Source: Poecilobothrus nobilitatus (Eukaryota; Arthropoda; Insecta; Diptera; Dolichopodidae). Taken from it: 64,000 nt of DNA. Shown one piece after another: positions 13,261 through 24,359 of the stretch. The position numbers were made by a program, and so were the translations under genes. Numbering within the stretch: position 1 is the first letter of the stretch; each line of letters starts with the position of its first letter. The notes beneath the pieces are model-generated. The model ran no database searches, was not told where the DNA came from, and saw nothing but the letters and a program-made list of their open reading frames with translations. The DNA lies in the NCBI GenBank assembly GCA_947095535.1, contig OX352774.1, positions 81,282,416 through 81,346,415 of the forward strand. The letters run 5' to 3'.

Positions 13261-13444
13261 GATTATCCTTCCATGCAAGATTTAGAAGAAGAATTCGAAA
13301 CATCATACTCAAATGAACCGACGGAAGAGCCGAAGAAAACAAGAAAAACCAGTTCTATGGAATAGTAAGCAAAAAATTTCTAGGTCTAGAGACCTTATTC
13401 TTTCAAGAGGAGTAAGGAAAAAATCAAAAATATATATATTGTTA
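13261..13444 (+). pseudogene. Decayed acidic/basic coding fragment, family unknown
   Basis: Directly after a splice-acceptor-like CTCTGACAG (ending 13260) one frame is open for 34 codons. It reads DYPSMQDLEEEFETSYSNE, then TEEPKKTRKTSSME. The acidic-then-basic, S/T/P-rich pattern is common in disordered N-terminal parts of transposases and chromatin proteins. The frame ends at a TAG (13363-13365). With a one-base shift the next 27 codons (13364-13444) again read as protein-like (SKQKISRSRDLILSRGVRKK). Upstream of a TGA at 13255 the same frame reads AKLEINL. Codon composition is unlike the surrounding DNA. I read it as a frameshifted relic, either of a transposase or of a host exon. No family is recognised. 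Confidence 0.4.
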
Positions 13445-14068
13445 TAAAAAGATAATGCTGATAATGCTATATGTAACTATATACTGAATTATGTACATAC
13501 AACCTAAGTCATAAATTGATAGGTACATCAATTTAAAAATAAACTAGAATTCTTTATTTAATAACTACAGTATAAAACCTAAAATTGATTATATAAACAG
13601 TTAAATTTACAATGATTTTACGAAAAAAATTCTAAAGTTAAGATTAAGATTATAGCGTTATAGACCTTTTCCACCTTCCACTGTAAAACAAAACAATAAC
13701 TAACGTGTTATATACAATGTAAATGTAATCAGTGTTAAACAAAACAGAGGATATCAAAATATAGAATGTAATTCGCGAATACTTGTAATCTCAGAGGTAC
13801 GCATTTAATAAATAATTAAAAATATTAATAAAAGCAGCATTTTATAGCATTTTAATAAAAGTAACGGAAATATAGGTGAATTATTAGGTGAAACAGTACA
13901 ATATCATTTGTCGGCAGAAAGAATAATAATGTGAATGAAGCATGAATGAGCTTCTTCTTAATTTTTTTTTTTATATTCATGATTCATATACAAAATGATA
14001 TATCGTATATCAATTTATGATATATCATATATTAATAAATAATATATCAATACATATATAAATTGATA
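13445..14068. other. Gene-free AT-rich DNA
   Basis: I see no gene. The region ends in a palindromic AT tract with repeated GATATATC-like words (13998-14070). Confidence 0.5.
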
Positions 14069-14765
14069 TATAGGGTGTTTCCCCAACAATCTGCCACAAG
14101 AACTAAAAACAAAAACAAAAATCTTATGGAGGTGAGGTTGATTGTCATCTGTTTGGGAGATATGGGAGTTAAAAAATTTTTTGGATGCCTAAATAATTTT
14201 ATTTAGTTTTATAAAATTGGGAATTAGATAAAATGAAAACAAGTATACCATATTGAAAAGCCTAACATTGTTTTTTTGGAAATTGATCAAAAAGTTTATT
14301 TACTATAGCTACTGTAATTTTTGGCCTAGATAAATGATATTATGCTCAAAATGTTGGGGAGAAGAAAGGGAATAATGGACCCTAAAAAATGTCAATACCG
14401 TTATTTTTTAAATAAAAAAAATTTAAATGATATTATTTTTTACAAAGAGATGATAATTTTTAATGTCCAATAAATATCATTATATGAGACCTATATAGAA
14501 ATCTGGTTAATAAAGTTTTAGAAAGTAAATTTATTAGACTTTTTAATATGGTATTTGGTTTCATTTTAATTTATAGACTTTAAATTTTATATAGATATAA
14601 AACTAAATTAAAATATTTAAGTAAATATACCCAAAAAAACTTTTTAAGCCTCATATCTCTCAAACGGATGAGAATAGATCACCCCTCGAATAGAACTTTT
14701 TGTTTGTTTTGAACCTCAAAACAACTCTTAATTCTGTTACAGCTTTATTGAAGAAACACCCTGTA
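14069..14765. mobile_element. TA-flanked element with long inverted arms (mariner-like MITE)
   Basis: The ends are (T/C)AGGGTGTTTC at 14071 and its reverse complement ending at 14763. Each is bordered by TA (14069-14070 and 14764-14765), the target of Tc1/mariner elements. The arms remain recognisably inverted for about 125 bases. For example GTTTG(G/A)GAGATATG near 14152 pairs with the complement of CATATCTCTCAAAC near 14653. Weaker inverted similarity then continues inward, including ACCATATT(G/A)AAAAG(C/T)CTAA against its complement near 14540. The whole 693-bp element is therefore close to a single imperfect palindrome. No transposase frame is seen. It is probably a non-autonomous, mariner-mobilised element. 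Confidence 0.82.
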
Positions 14766-16760
14766 TACATTCATAATATATCACATAATATTAATTATTA
14801 AAATTTTTTTCTTGTTATAAGTAAACAAAAAAAAATAAAAAACGATTTAAAATTTTAAAGATTTTGTATATATATTTATTGAATATAAATATATAGCTCT
14901 ATATATTATGTATATAGATACTTTTGTTTAAAAATTTTTTTTTTTTTTTGAATTAAATGAATTTTGTATGATTGTATATTCAATTAAAACAAAATTTTTT
15001 TTTTTTTTGATTACATCATTGTGAATATATTTTATATATTTCGTCGTATTTGTATTTAAAATGAAACTTTTTTTTTAAGCTGTTTTTCTGTTCTTCTTTT
15101 TTTCCATGTATTTGTTGTTTTAATTTTTTTTTTTTTTAATATTAAAAATATTATTTTAAACAGGTTTCATAAAAGTGTTTTTGTTTTTCTTTACCCTTCC
15201 ATCATAAGCCTCATCATAGCCTATATCTGATATCACAGAGAATAAGTAAGTATAGATTTACTTTTTTTTTTTTTTTTTTTTGTATTAATGAGGAAAAATA
15301 TAATTTAATAAAAAAAAATGTAATAATAATCCTTAGAATTAGAATAAAAAAATTTTTTTTTTTTTGTTTTTTTTTTTTTTAAATAAATACCGATGCAGAA
15401 CTAATGGTTAAAAATTGTATTTAACTATAAATATATTTATATAATATCTAATAGATACATATTACTTATACTTATACCTAATATGTATAATATATTAAAT
15501 AATTACATAAAAAAAAATAGTCACGACTATCGAATATATTTTTTTGAAAAAAAAAACAAAACACAAAACACAAAAAAAGAAAAAAAATATGATTTTATTT
15601 TCACCGGAAGTATTGAATTTTTGTTTTTATTTTTTTTATGTATATTATGTATTTTTGTTGTTGTTTTGGTTTTGTTTTTTATTCTTTCATGAATTACTAA
15701 AATACTAAAAAAAAAAAAAAAAAAACTTCATGAATTATTAAATGTACATTTATTATTATGTTTAAAGTTGGTTGTTTTTTTTTTTTTTTTTTTTGATGAA
15801 ATCCTTAAAAAGAAGAATATTGTAATATAAGCTCTGAAATTATACGATATTTAAAATAAATATATAGGTGTATAGTAATGTATACAGTACTATGTGTATA
15901 TATACTTATAAAAATTATACATAAATAAGTACCTACATAATATTGCAATAAAAAATGTATATGTATATAATAATCGCGTTTGGTAAAAGTATATTATATA
16001 TATATATGAAATAACTATATTAAAAAATAATAATAACAAAAAACAAAAAAAAAAGGATATTTTGATTCCACCCACGTATTGTCGTCATCATTATTTAGCA
16101 ATTAAAAAAAAAAAGAAAAAAAAAACAAAAACCGAAAATAATATCAAGGTTTGTTTGTTTTTTAACTTGTATTTTTCTTATCAAGTTATTTTTTTGTTTT
16201 TTGTATACATATACTATATTTAGAGTCAGTGATATGAAAATAAAAAAAAACATATACATATATGTATATATGTATTTATAATCACCTAGTATTAAATTGA
16301 TTTAATTGGAAAAGTGGAAAATAATTCGCAAAAATTAAAATATTCTTTCAATATTTTGATTGAATTTAATATTTTTTATTTTAATTAAATGAAAAGTTTA
16401 AAAATGTTAGTGACTTTCAAAATGATAATGATTTTTTAATATTTTAAATAAATAGATAGTATATTTTTATTCATATTATTATTACATTGTCATAGAGTTG
16501 TAAAACTTAAGCCTTAATCAATAAAAGTTCTTTAGGAATTAGTTTTGTGTTGAATGACGAAATACCCCTTAAATAAAATTTTTCTTTTCAGAGCATTTTT
16601 TTTGTATGATACAACTGTGCGTGTATACCTATGGATTAGTTTTTCTAAATAGGTAAATCCTATATAATATGGTTGGTGGTTTCATTTAATTTTTGAAAAA
16701 TATTTTTCCTTTTTTTGATTAAAAGTTCCTTAGTCTACAAAGTTTTACAAAGAGTATAAC
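14766..16760. other. Gene-free, homopolymer-dense AT-rich DNA
   Basis: I see no gene. T-runs and A-runs of 12-20 bases are frequent (for example near 14935-14950, 15263-15281 and 15773-15794). The frames at 15483-15692 and 15890-16075 translate these tracts. Confidence 0.55.
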
Positions 16761-17032
16761 CACAGACTAAATAAACTATACAGACGATCAGTTTCATATA
16801 AAAATTTTTAGTTTTTTTTTGGAACCAGACTAAGCAGTTTATGGAGGTAAACTAAGTATTTTACAATATTTAAATTACAAAATACAAAAGAATATTCTAT
16901 AAATTTTTGTTTTTGCTATTTAAATATCTAGAATACTTAGTCTGGCTCCAAAAAAATATTCCTGTTGGCTCCTAAAAAAGACTTAAAATTTTTATATGAA
17001 ACTGTTCGTCTGCATAATATATTTGGTCTGTG
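16761..17032. mobile_element. Short MITE with inverted ends CACAGAC
   Basis: The left end CACAGACTAAATA (16761) matches the reverse complement of the right end (CACAGACCAAATA, ending 17032). The arms stay similar for about 75-85 bases, including CAGACGA(T/A)CAGTTTCATATA and a shared GGA(A/G)CCAGACTAAG. The total length is 272 bp with no coding potential. I could not define a target duplication, so the superfamily is open. Confidence 0.72.
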
Positions 17033-18380
17033 CATTAATAGCGTATAACGCATTAATGTATATATATATTATTAATTAGTTTATTGTATTATATTAAAAA
17101 CTTTCGGAATATTTTGTATTTTCTCAATGATAATATCATAATTCATCAAAAAGAGTTGATTTTTATAATTACAAAGTATATCAATTCCGCCTTAAATATT
17201 CGTGTGGTTACAAAACTTCCATAAGATAAGAAAATATATGGGCATGAAAAGTATATAGATAGATAAAAAAAATTTAAGGTTGACTTTTTTTGTAATTTTT
17301 TATTAAAAATTTGGAAATCGATATTTTATTCCATAGTTGGTTTTATTACAAAATTGTCCTAAAAGCTTAAAAATTCTCAATTTTTTGCCATCTATGTATA
17401 ACATTTACTTATATTTATATGTATGATATTGGATTAACACCCATTTATCTTGCATGTTTTTGTATTTATGGAAGTCAATTTCTATTTTTTTATAATTGAA
17501 CTGAATGAGGGTAAAAACAGAAATTTAAAGAATCGTTTCTAGGACCATTAATAATGTCCCAAAAAATAATATCAAATCTTTACGACAGAGAAATAAGGCC
17601 TAAGTTGTGTTTTCTTTTAATTCGGCTTGTTACCGCTTTGAAACGGTAATAATTCCAAAATTGAAAAGGATATATTTTTATTTTAAAATATTTTTTTGTT
17701 TGTAATTCAACATATCGCAATGTCAACAGTACCATTTATTATAGATGATATGATTAAACTCCCCGCTATTCGAATTATTGAAAGTCTGAATTTGTAACCA
17801 AATATAAAATTCATCATAATTCAGAATTTCGCATATGAACGTATTATATATATACATATTCTGGGAAAATCATATCATCATGTTTTTGTAATCAATCTTC
17901 TAATAATTATCGCTTCATGTTTTTTTCATATTTTAACAACTACGCATTTACAATTATTATCCCTTTTAATTTTTTTAAGACTTTTGGAACGGTATTAGAC
18001 TTTCATAACGCTTTTTGCAGAAAGTATGTCATAAAATATTTGGGCATAACTACAATTTGTTTTACTTAAACCCTCTGAAAAAAATTGAAATATATCGTTA
18101 TACAAATATTAATAGCAATCCGAAATCGGACATTTATTTTTAACATCTCTCAAAAAATGATACTTTCTGGAATAAGCGAAACAATCACAACACATTCTAA
18201 ATATAAAACGAAAAAAAGGTAAAAAACATAATATTTTGTAAAATAGAAGGCCTTTATTTCTCATTCGAAGCGTAATAGAACGATTTTTAAAAATTCGTAA
18301 TTTCTGCTTATTACCGTTTTAGAAAGGAATTAAAATGGAATTCGATCTTATTTTTTTGGGGCATTATTTCAGGGAACCCG
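17033..18380. other. Mostly gene-free DNA with a weak inverted pair
   Basis: I see no gene. GAGAAATAAGGCC (17588-17600) has an inverted partner GGCCTTTATTTCTC (18249-18262), and TTACCG...CGGTAA words lie beside each. This may be a degraded element about 675 bp long, perhaps distantly related to the one at 10.4-11.1 kb, which shares GAAATAAAGCC. Evidence is thin. Confidence 0.3.
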
Positions 18381-18836
18381 TTAAGGCTAATTTTCATGAA
18401 GAAAAATGTCGGCGATATTTGTTAGAGCATAGGCAGGAGATACAAAAACACTACTTGTGTGACAGAGAAAAAACACAAAAATATCGGACGAATTAACAAA
18501 AAATTGAAATAATATATCGGAAGAATTAATAAAATTGTGCAAGCGTTCAGAAAATATCGGAGATATGTCATAATATCGGATGAAATTTAACTCGCTGAAG
18601 CTAAATTTTCTATAATTATCTCCGATATTTTTAACATATACGTCAAAAATGTGTATGCTATACACAAAAAAAAAAAATGGACACACTATACTAACATTCT
18701 TATGGATACATGACATTTGAATTCATTATTTTTCTCCCTCTTTCCTATTGGTAGTATTAAGTATAGTTTATTCTTTCTAAATATCCGATATTATCCGATA
18801 TCGGATGAAATTTTTTCCATCAAAATTAGCTTTTAA
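18381..18836. mobile_element. TTAA-bordered element rich in ATATCGGA words
   Basis: GCTAATTTTCATG near 18386 is mirrored by CATCAAAATTAGC ending 18830. TTAA lies just outside both (18381-18384 and 18833-18836). Between them the octamer-like word ATATCGGA or its complement occurs at least seven times, including a compact CCGATATTATCCGATATCGG near 18784-18803. The repeated binding-site-like words and inverted ends suggest a non-autonomous element. TTAA is the piggyBac target, but TTAA is common in such AT-rich DNA, so that assignment is weak. The 109-codon minus-strand frame inside is not taken as a gene. Confidence 0.5.
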
Positions 18837-20590
18837 TTTAAAGTTTTTATAAAATATTTGACAGTTTAGTATTTTATAGTCCTTTGAAAGTTATTTTATT
18901 TTTTTTTTTTTATTACAGAAGAATTCTAACTGATATTTAGGTTACAATAATTATAAAGAAAATTTCATTGATAAGTTTAGCTAAAATAGGGATATTTTGC
19001 TATCTTAGATATGATTAGATTATATTAGGTCCTTCCCAAATCTTATGATCACAAGGATTCGATAATAACATTAAAAATCTTCTTTTCTAAAATACTGACG
19101 GGATTTTGTGAATCAATATTTGATATTTCCATTGTTAAGGTTCTTTAAAAGTTAAAACAAAATATAAATTTTCACATCCTTTTTTAAAAAAAATATTCTT
19201 ATAAATTTATTATGTTCATCATGCATCAATTTCAATTGGTAAATGAACAATTCGATTAAACTTTAGCTTAATTTATCTTAAAATATAGACTAAAATAAAA
19301 AAAAAAACAAAAAAAAATAAAGAAAGAACATAATTAATTAAGTTATAAGAATTCTAATAATAAATTTGGTTGAATTAGCTCATGTCTTTTTTAATATTTT
19401 TGTACTTATTTAATAATAAATAAATATAATAAATTATATCAAATTTTCTACAATAACAAAATTAAATTAATAAAATTTTCCTTACTTGTTTTTCTTTCTT
19501 TTTTTTTTTTTTTTTTTGTATTTTTAGACTAAATTTAATAATACGTATACAAATCTTTCAGATATATACTGAGTATAAGTAAAATAATATATAATTATAT
19601 ATATATATATTTATATGTGTATACTTATATATAAGATACATGATAATTGATACAAACAAAAAAAAAAAATAAATAAATAAAATAAAAAAGAAAAAAGAAA
19701 AACAATAAACTTTTCTTTCAATTTACACTTTTTCAATTTTTCGAGATTACAATTTTTGAGAACAATTTAACCATATGACGTGTATTATGTGACTTTTATC
19801 AAATCTTAAATGTATATTGTTTAATTTTAAATGTTTATTATATGTACATATGTATTTGTATATATATTTATAAATGTATATATATATATAGCTATAAGTA
19901 TATCATATATAAATAATATGTGAGTTGATATTAAAGTAGTCATTTATTAACTTAATAAGTAAATACAATATTTTGTTTTTTTTTTAATATACTTATTTGT
20001 ATATATAAATATTTTTTTTACAGTTTTGTACAAAATAATAACAGCACATTTTCACTTTTCGTTTCATTTGATTCTAGATAAGAAATATAAAATTTATTTG
20101 TATACAAGATTTGCTTTTTAAAATTATAAGTAAGTGTTAGGTTTAAGAATTTTTAAATTTTTCGGAGGGCCGAAGAATATATTACATTGTACGGATAACA
20201 ATTTTCGAAAATTTTATTCAATAAAAAAAATAAATATAAAGAAATTGAATTTTTTGGTAAAAAATATACCTAAATAAATATAATAAAAAAAGTGTGAAAT
20301 TTGAATGTATGTATGTACCTATAATATAATATATAAAAATAGTAATAAAGGAAAACTTAATTTCAAGATCTTAGAAATAAGAAAAATCAATGTTATACAT
20401 TTTATTTAGATTTAACTTATGCAACTGGATTCAAATTTTAATCTAATCTTAATTTCGATTTTAACTTAATGCCAACATAACCATCATAATCTCGATTTTA
20501 ATTTAATGCCAACTAACTAAATCTAAAGTCTAACCACAATTGAAAATTAATGCCATTCATAATTGTAATCTTATAACTGCAATTCCAAAT
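18837..20590. other. Gene-free, homopolymer-dense AT-rich DNA
   Basis: I see no gene. It contains a 19-T run near 19499-19517 and (TA)n runs at 19585-19610 and 19876-19890. Confidence 0.55.
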
Positions 20591-20599
20591 AAACTGTAA

Positions 20600-21450
20600 C
20601 TAGCTGAATCAAAAAATCGGTTCATGTGTTCGAATTTTGAAAGCTTCCGAATGAGCCCAAGAGCGCACAGCATACAATTAGATACACAGTTTGGTTCAAG
20701 AGTGTTTTTGCCATGTTTGCTTTATGTTTCTGAAATTTGAAATGATTTGAACCATGGGTTCGGGTTTGAAAAGCTTCCGACCTAGCCTAAGAGGAAAAGA
20801 GCATAGCTCCAAAACTGATAAAGGTAAAACCTTTAAAATTGGTACAATAGGATTTGCTGAAATGTTTCTTTTATGCCCCTGAAATTTGAAATGAATTGGA
20901 GTGGCTTTTCACACGCCTAGCTGTCACACGCCTCCCAAGGCCTAATAAGCATATCTTCGAAATTGATAAAGCTAGAAACTTGAAATTTTGTACAAGAGTG
21001 TTAAATCATGCCTCTTTTACATTCATGAAATGCGAGTTGAATAAGAAACAAAAGGGAGGCGGCTCAAGTAGCTGCCACACGCCTCCCACATCTGAACAAG
21101 CATATCTCCGAAACTGCTAAATATAGACCCTCGAAATTTTTGTACAAGGACGCTTTATTATATTTACTTATGTCTCTGAAATTTGAGATGAGACGTATAC
21201 CAGACGCATTCTAAACCTTAACAAAGATATTATCTCTGAAACTAATAAAGAAAGAAACTTAAAAATTTTGTACAAATTGGAATAAGAGAGAAAACAAAAG
21301 GTTTTCAGAGGGTTTAAGTAACAAAGTTGAACAAGGGAGACAGGGTGGAATAATAGTAGAATAGTAGAATAGTAGAATAATAGTAGAATTTTTCAGGTGT
21401 AGGGTATTAATAAGTCGGTTGCATCGACTTACTATTACATTTACTTGTTG
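20600..21450 (+). mobile_element. Helentron-like element with degenerate tandem units
   Basis: The body is built of about five diverged units of roughly 140 bp. Each carries variants of TCCGAAACTGATAAAG, GAAATTTTGTACAAG and CTGAAATTTGAAATGAATTGG. The 3' end reads AGGTGTAGGGTATTAATAAG and then a small hairpin (AAGTCG, 7-base loop, CGACTT; 21412-21430). The same terminus occurs, inverted, at 38979-39017. A minisatellite of TAGAATAG (21352-21390) lies between the units and the terminus. DINE-1 and Helentron-type elements of flies are known to have central tandem repeats, subterminal inverted repeats and a 3' hairpin. I cannot define the 5' end, so the copy may be 5' truncated. Confidence 0.65.
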
Positions 21451-22763
21451 ATTCCTAAATTCAATATTGTAATTTAAGAATACAACTGCTAACGGTAACT
21501 GAAATTCATATAAAAAAAATGTTTATGTATTTTTTAAATAACTGAATATTATTTGTTATATGTATATTATATACATATATATATATATATATGGAAATCT
21601 TTATGTTATATATATCTATTTAATTTTTTTTTTTGACATGTATGTAATCATCTTTTTTTAAACTCTGTTATTACTAAATGAAATCAAATATTGTTAACAA
21701 CACAATATTGACAATGTGTACATACTACCTCTGCACAACTTCTTTTTTTTTTTTTTTAAATTATATTATATTATTTACTTATGTATATAAATACATATCT
21801 ATATTTATGTATGTAAGTATATATACTTAAGTTTTTTTTATAATATATAAATGTATATTAATAAAAAAAGAATACGCCTTGTTACAAATTAAATTTATAT
21901 TTCCCTGCAGAGCTCTCTTTCTTTCACTCTTTGTTTTTCAACCTCTATCCTTATCACCATTCGCCATTACTTTATCTCTTTTCTAAATAGCTTACAAAAA
22001 CAACAACCACCACAATAATAAAAAAGAATAAAAAAAAAAACAAAAAAAGAATCTCATTCAGAGAATCTTATTTTGGTTTTTTTTTTTGTTGTGTTTTGTT
22101 TTTTTTTTTCAAGTGCTTCTGGGAGTAAAGTAAGCATTCCCATATAGCACCCGTCATCAACAATCTGAAATACTAAATTTTTATAAATGGTGGTTGGTTG
22201 TTAGTTCTTTGGTTGATTTTGGTTCTTCGATAGATGAGCTGTGTTATTCATAAGCTTTTTACCAGTGATAATATGGAGAATGGGTTTTTGATATAAGAAA
22301 AAGAAAATGTTTTGTATACATTTTCTTTCTTCTTTTATTTCTTTCTTTCGTCTTCTTTCGTCTTGTTTTTCTTCAACGTGTACAATTTAGAAAAAAAAAA
22401 AAAAAAAAATATAAAAAGAATTACAAAAACAAAACTAAAAAAAAAAAAAACTGAAAGCAAAAATGGAAAATGGAAAATGAAAGCACTTGTAAAATACCAA
22501 AGTTTTTACCGTCGACACGTACTCATTGCTGACAAATATCCCACGAGAATAGTTTTATTTTGTTTTTTTTTGTTTTTGTACGTTTTTATTTTAAAAAAAA
22601 TAAAAACGTAAAAAAAAATGTATAAAATTTTTGAATAAAAGATTCAATTGTTAGTATAATACCATGTATAATAATTTCAAAAAAAAAAATGAAACAAAAA
22701 AAAAATGAATCCTTCTTTGTTTTCTATTTTTGTTTTTTTTTTTTTTTGTTTTTTTTCTTGAAG
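21451..22763. other. Gene-free DNA with a few less AT-rich patches
   Basis: No gene is certain. Patches at 21900-21985, 22110-22260 and 22480-22555 are less AT-rich and look like unique sequence. The last reads as YRRHVLIADKYPTRIV in one frame, but is only about 30 codons between A-runs. The plus-strand frame at 22312-22611 spans poly-T and poly-A tracts and is not accepted. Confidence 0.35.
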
Positions 22764-22838
22764 AAGGTACTGTGCTCTGAAGAATAGTATTGATACGTTG
22801 ATGATTCTATCGAAAGCAAGGACAAAAACAAGATTAAA
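22764..22838 (+). other. Candidate 75-base micro-exon
   Basis: A long poly-T tract ending TTTTTTCTTGAAG is followed by 75 bases ending at a donor-like AAA|GTAAGA (GT at 22839-22840). The length is a multiple of three. One of the three frames is open throughout (RYCALKNSIDTLMILSKART...) while the other two have stops. The composition is clearly less AT-rich than the flanks. If the window is a giant intron, this could be a cassette exon. It could equally be a chance arrangement beside a poly-T tract. No protein family is recognised. Confidence 0.25.
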
Positions 22839-22840
22839 GT

Positions 22841-24059
22841 AAGATTTTTATTTATACATATATAATAAACATATGTGTATATGTTGGTGTGTACAATAAG
22901 TATATATATATTTATTTTCTCCCTATGGATGCAATTTAAATGGGTAACATTAATTTGTTTTTTTGTTTATAACGGTTATAATAATATCTCTTACAAAAAA
23001 AAAGTACATATATGTATTTTTAAACAATTTGATCACTTAAACACTTGATCACTGCAAATTTAGTATTAGATAACCCCTAAAGATTTTATGGTTTAGTAAA
23101 CATTTAAAAATAATTGTGAAAATTACTTATAAAAATATGAACACCATAATAATAAAGTCATTAAAAGTGTTATGAGCTTTTTAAGGATAAGCGATAAAAT
23201 TTCATATATTTATAGAAAACTACTCAGAATAATCGTATTATATCTAATGAAATTTGTCTGTGATACCTTTCAATCGAATTAAATCGAAATCGAATTGGCA
23301 CGATTAAAGTATTTTCGACTACTTACTGAAGCTAATATGTTTGATAATACATATTTTTTTTCTTAGATATAAAAAGGATAAAGTTTAAATCCAAATCATC
23401 AAATTTAGCTATTAAAATCTTTAAAGTGAAAATTTAATGAATGCTTGCTTTGACAGTCGGTTGCTTTTTGACATTTAAGTTCGAGAAATAAATTTAATGG
23501 GAAAGCGCAAAGTTAGTCAATTTTCAACAATATTCTGATTTTTACGATTTTAGTTGCATATTTCGGTTTTTTGATCAATTAATACTTTCTGTACCATTTT
23601 TTGCAACATTAATATCACTAAAATAATATCTAGAAATTCAATTATACAACGTGATTCGTAAGTAAGTGCAATAAACCATCGTGTGGAGGATAATGTGTAG
23701 AGAAAAGTTTTGTATGGGGGTTAGATTGTGAGCCCAACAGTTTTGGAGTTGTGGGACCAAAAAAAATTTGGAACAATTTTCTTTGACTTGATTAAAATTA
23801 CCATAACTTCGGTTACAAACAAGATTAAAGCATTCTGAAAAATATTTTTTTAAAACAGTGAGAAAATAGAAGAACCGTGAAAGAATATAAGAAACTTTTT
23901 AAAAGAAAAAAAAAACAGAACTTTTTAAGAGATTTACATTGAACCCTTTTTTTCGCAAGTTAAATTAAGAATTTCTGACAAGTGAAAATATACATTTTTT
24001 CTTTTTGCAAAATTTAAAATGACAGAAGACAAAGTCCTCAATAGTAAAGTGAGAAATAA
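22841..24059. other. No assigned gene
   Basis: I see no assigned gene. The stretch at 23650-23830 is less AT-rich (for example GTATGGGGGTTAGATTGTGAG) and may be a dispersed repeat. The short frame MTEDKVLNSKVRNKV at 24019-24063 lies just before the next feature in a different frame. Confidence 0.4.
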
Positions 24060-24350
24060 AGTATTACTTTAGAGAGCTACAAAATTCTGAGCTCTTGTAA
24101 AATTCTATTAAATAACAATGGAATTTATAAAAAAAAATGGAATTTTTGCTTCGCAGATATGGATGACAGTACTCTGGTGACATTTTATGATTTTTTAAGA
24201 AAATCTTATGTCACATTAATCGCTATCAGTCTTAATAGACATGTGATGGTTAGCTGGGCTAATTACGATTTATCAAAAATACCTTTAGCATACCTTTTAA
24301 GTTTAGCAAACAAAGTTGAGTTTAACACTTCTAAACCTAAATTTGTATGA
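24060..24350 (+). CDS. Unassigned 96-codon open frame, possible relic
   Basis: The frame is open for 96 codons between stops. An internal ATG at 24159 gives 63 codons (MDDSTLVTFYDFLRKSYVT...VSWANYDLSKIPLAYLL). A pyrimidine-rich TTTTTGCTTCGCAG ends just before that ATG and could be a splice acceptor, which would make the last 63 codons an exon. Upstream, another frame (MTEDKVLNSKVRNKV) runs into it with a one-base offset, as in a frameshifted relic. No domain, signal peptide or known motif is recognised. The length alone is near what chance gives somewhere in this window, so this is a weak call. Confidence 0.22.
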   Translation, partial: SITLESYKILSSCKILLNNNGIYKKKWNFCFADMDDSTLVTFYDFLRKSYVTLIAISLNRHVMVSWANYDLSKIPLAYLLSLANKVEFNTSKPKFV

Positions 24351-24359
24351 TTTCTTGAC

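Noticed and set aside
18387..18716. 109-codon minus-strand frame
   Set aside because: It lies wholly inside the ATATCGGA-rich inverted-end element, is rich in F, S and I and has no recognisable domain.
20896..21120. 74-codon plus-strand frame
   Set aside because: It reads through the degenerate tandem units of the 21-kb element.
22312..22611. 99-codon plus-strand frame
   Set aside because: It is mostly F/S-rich and K-rich translations of poly-T and poly-A tracts joined by a 30-codon less AT-rich piece.
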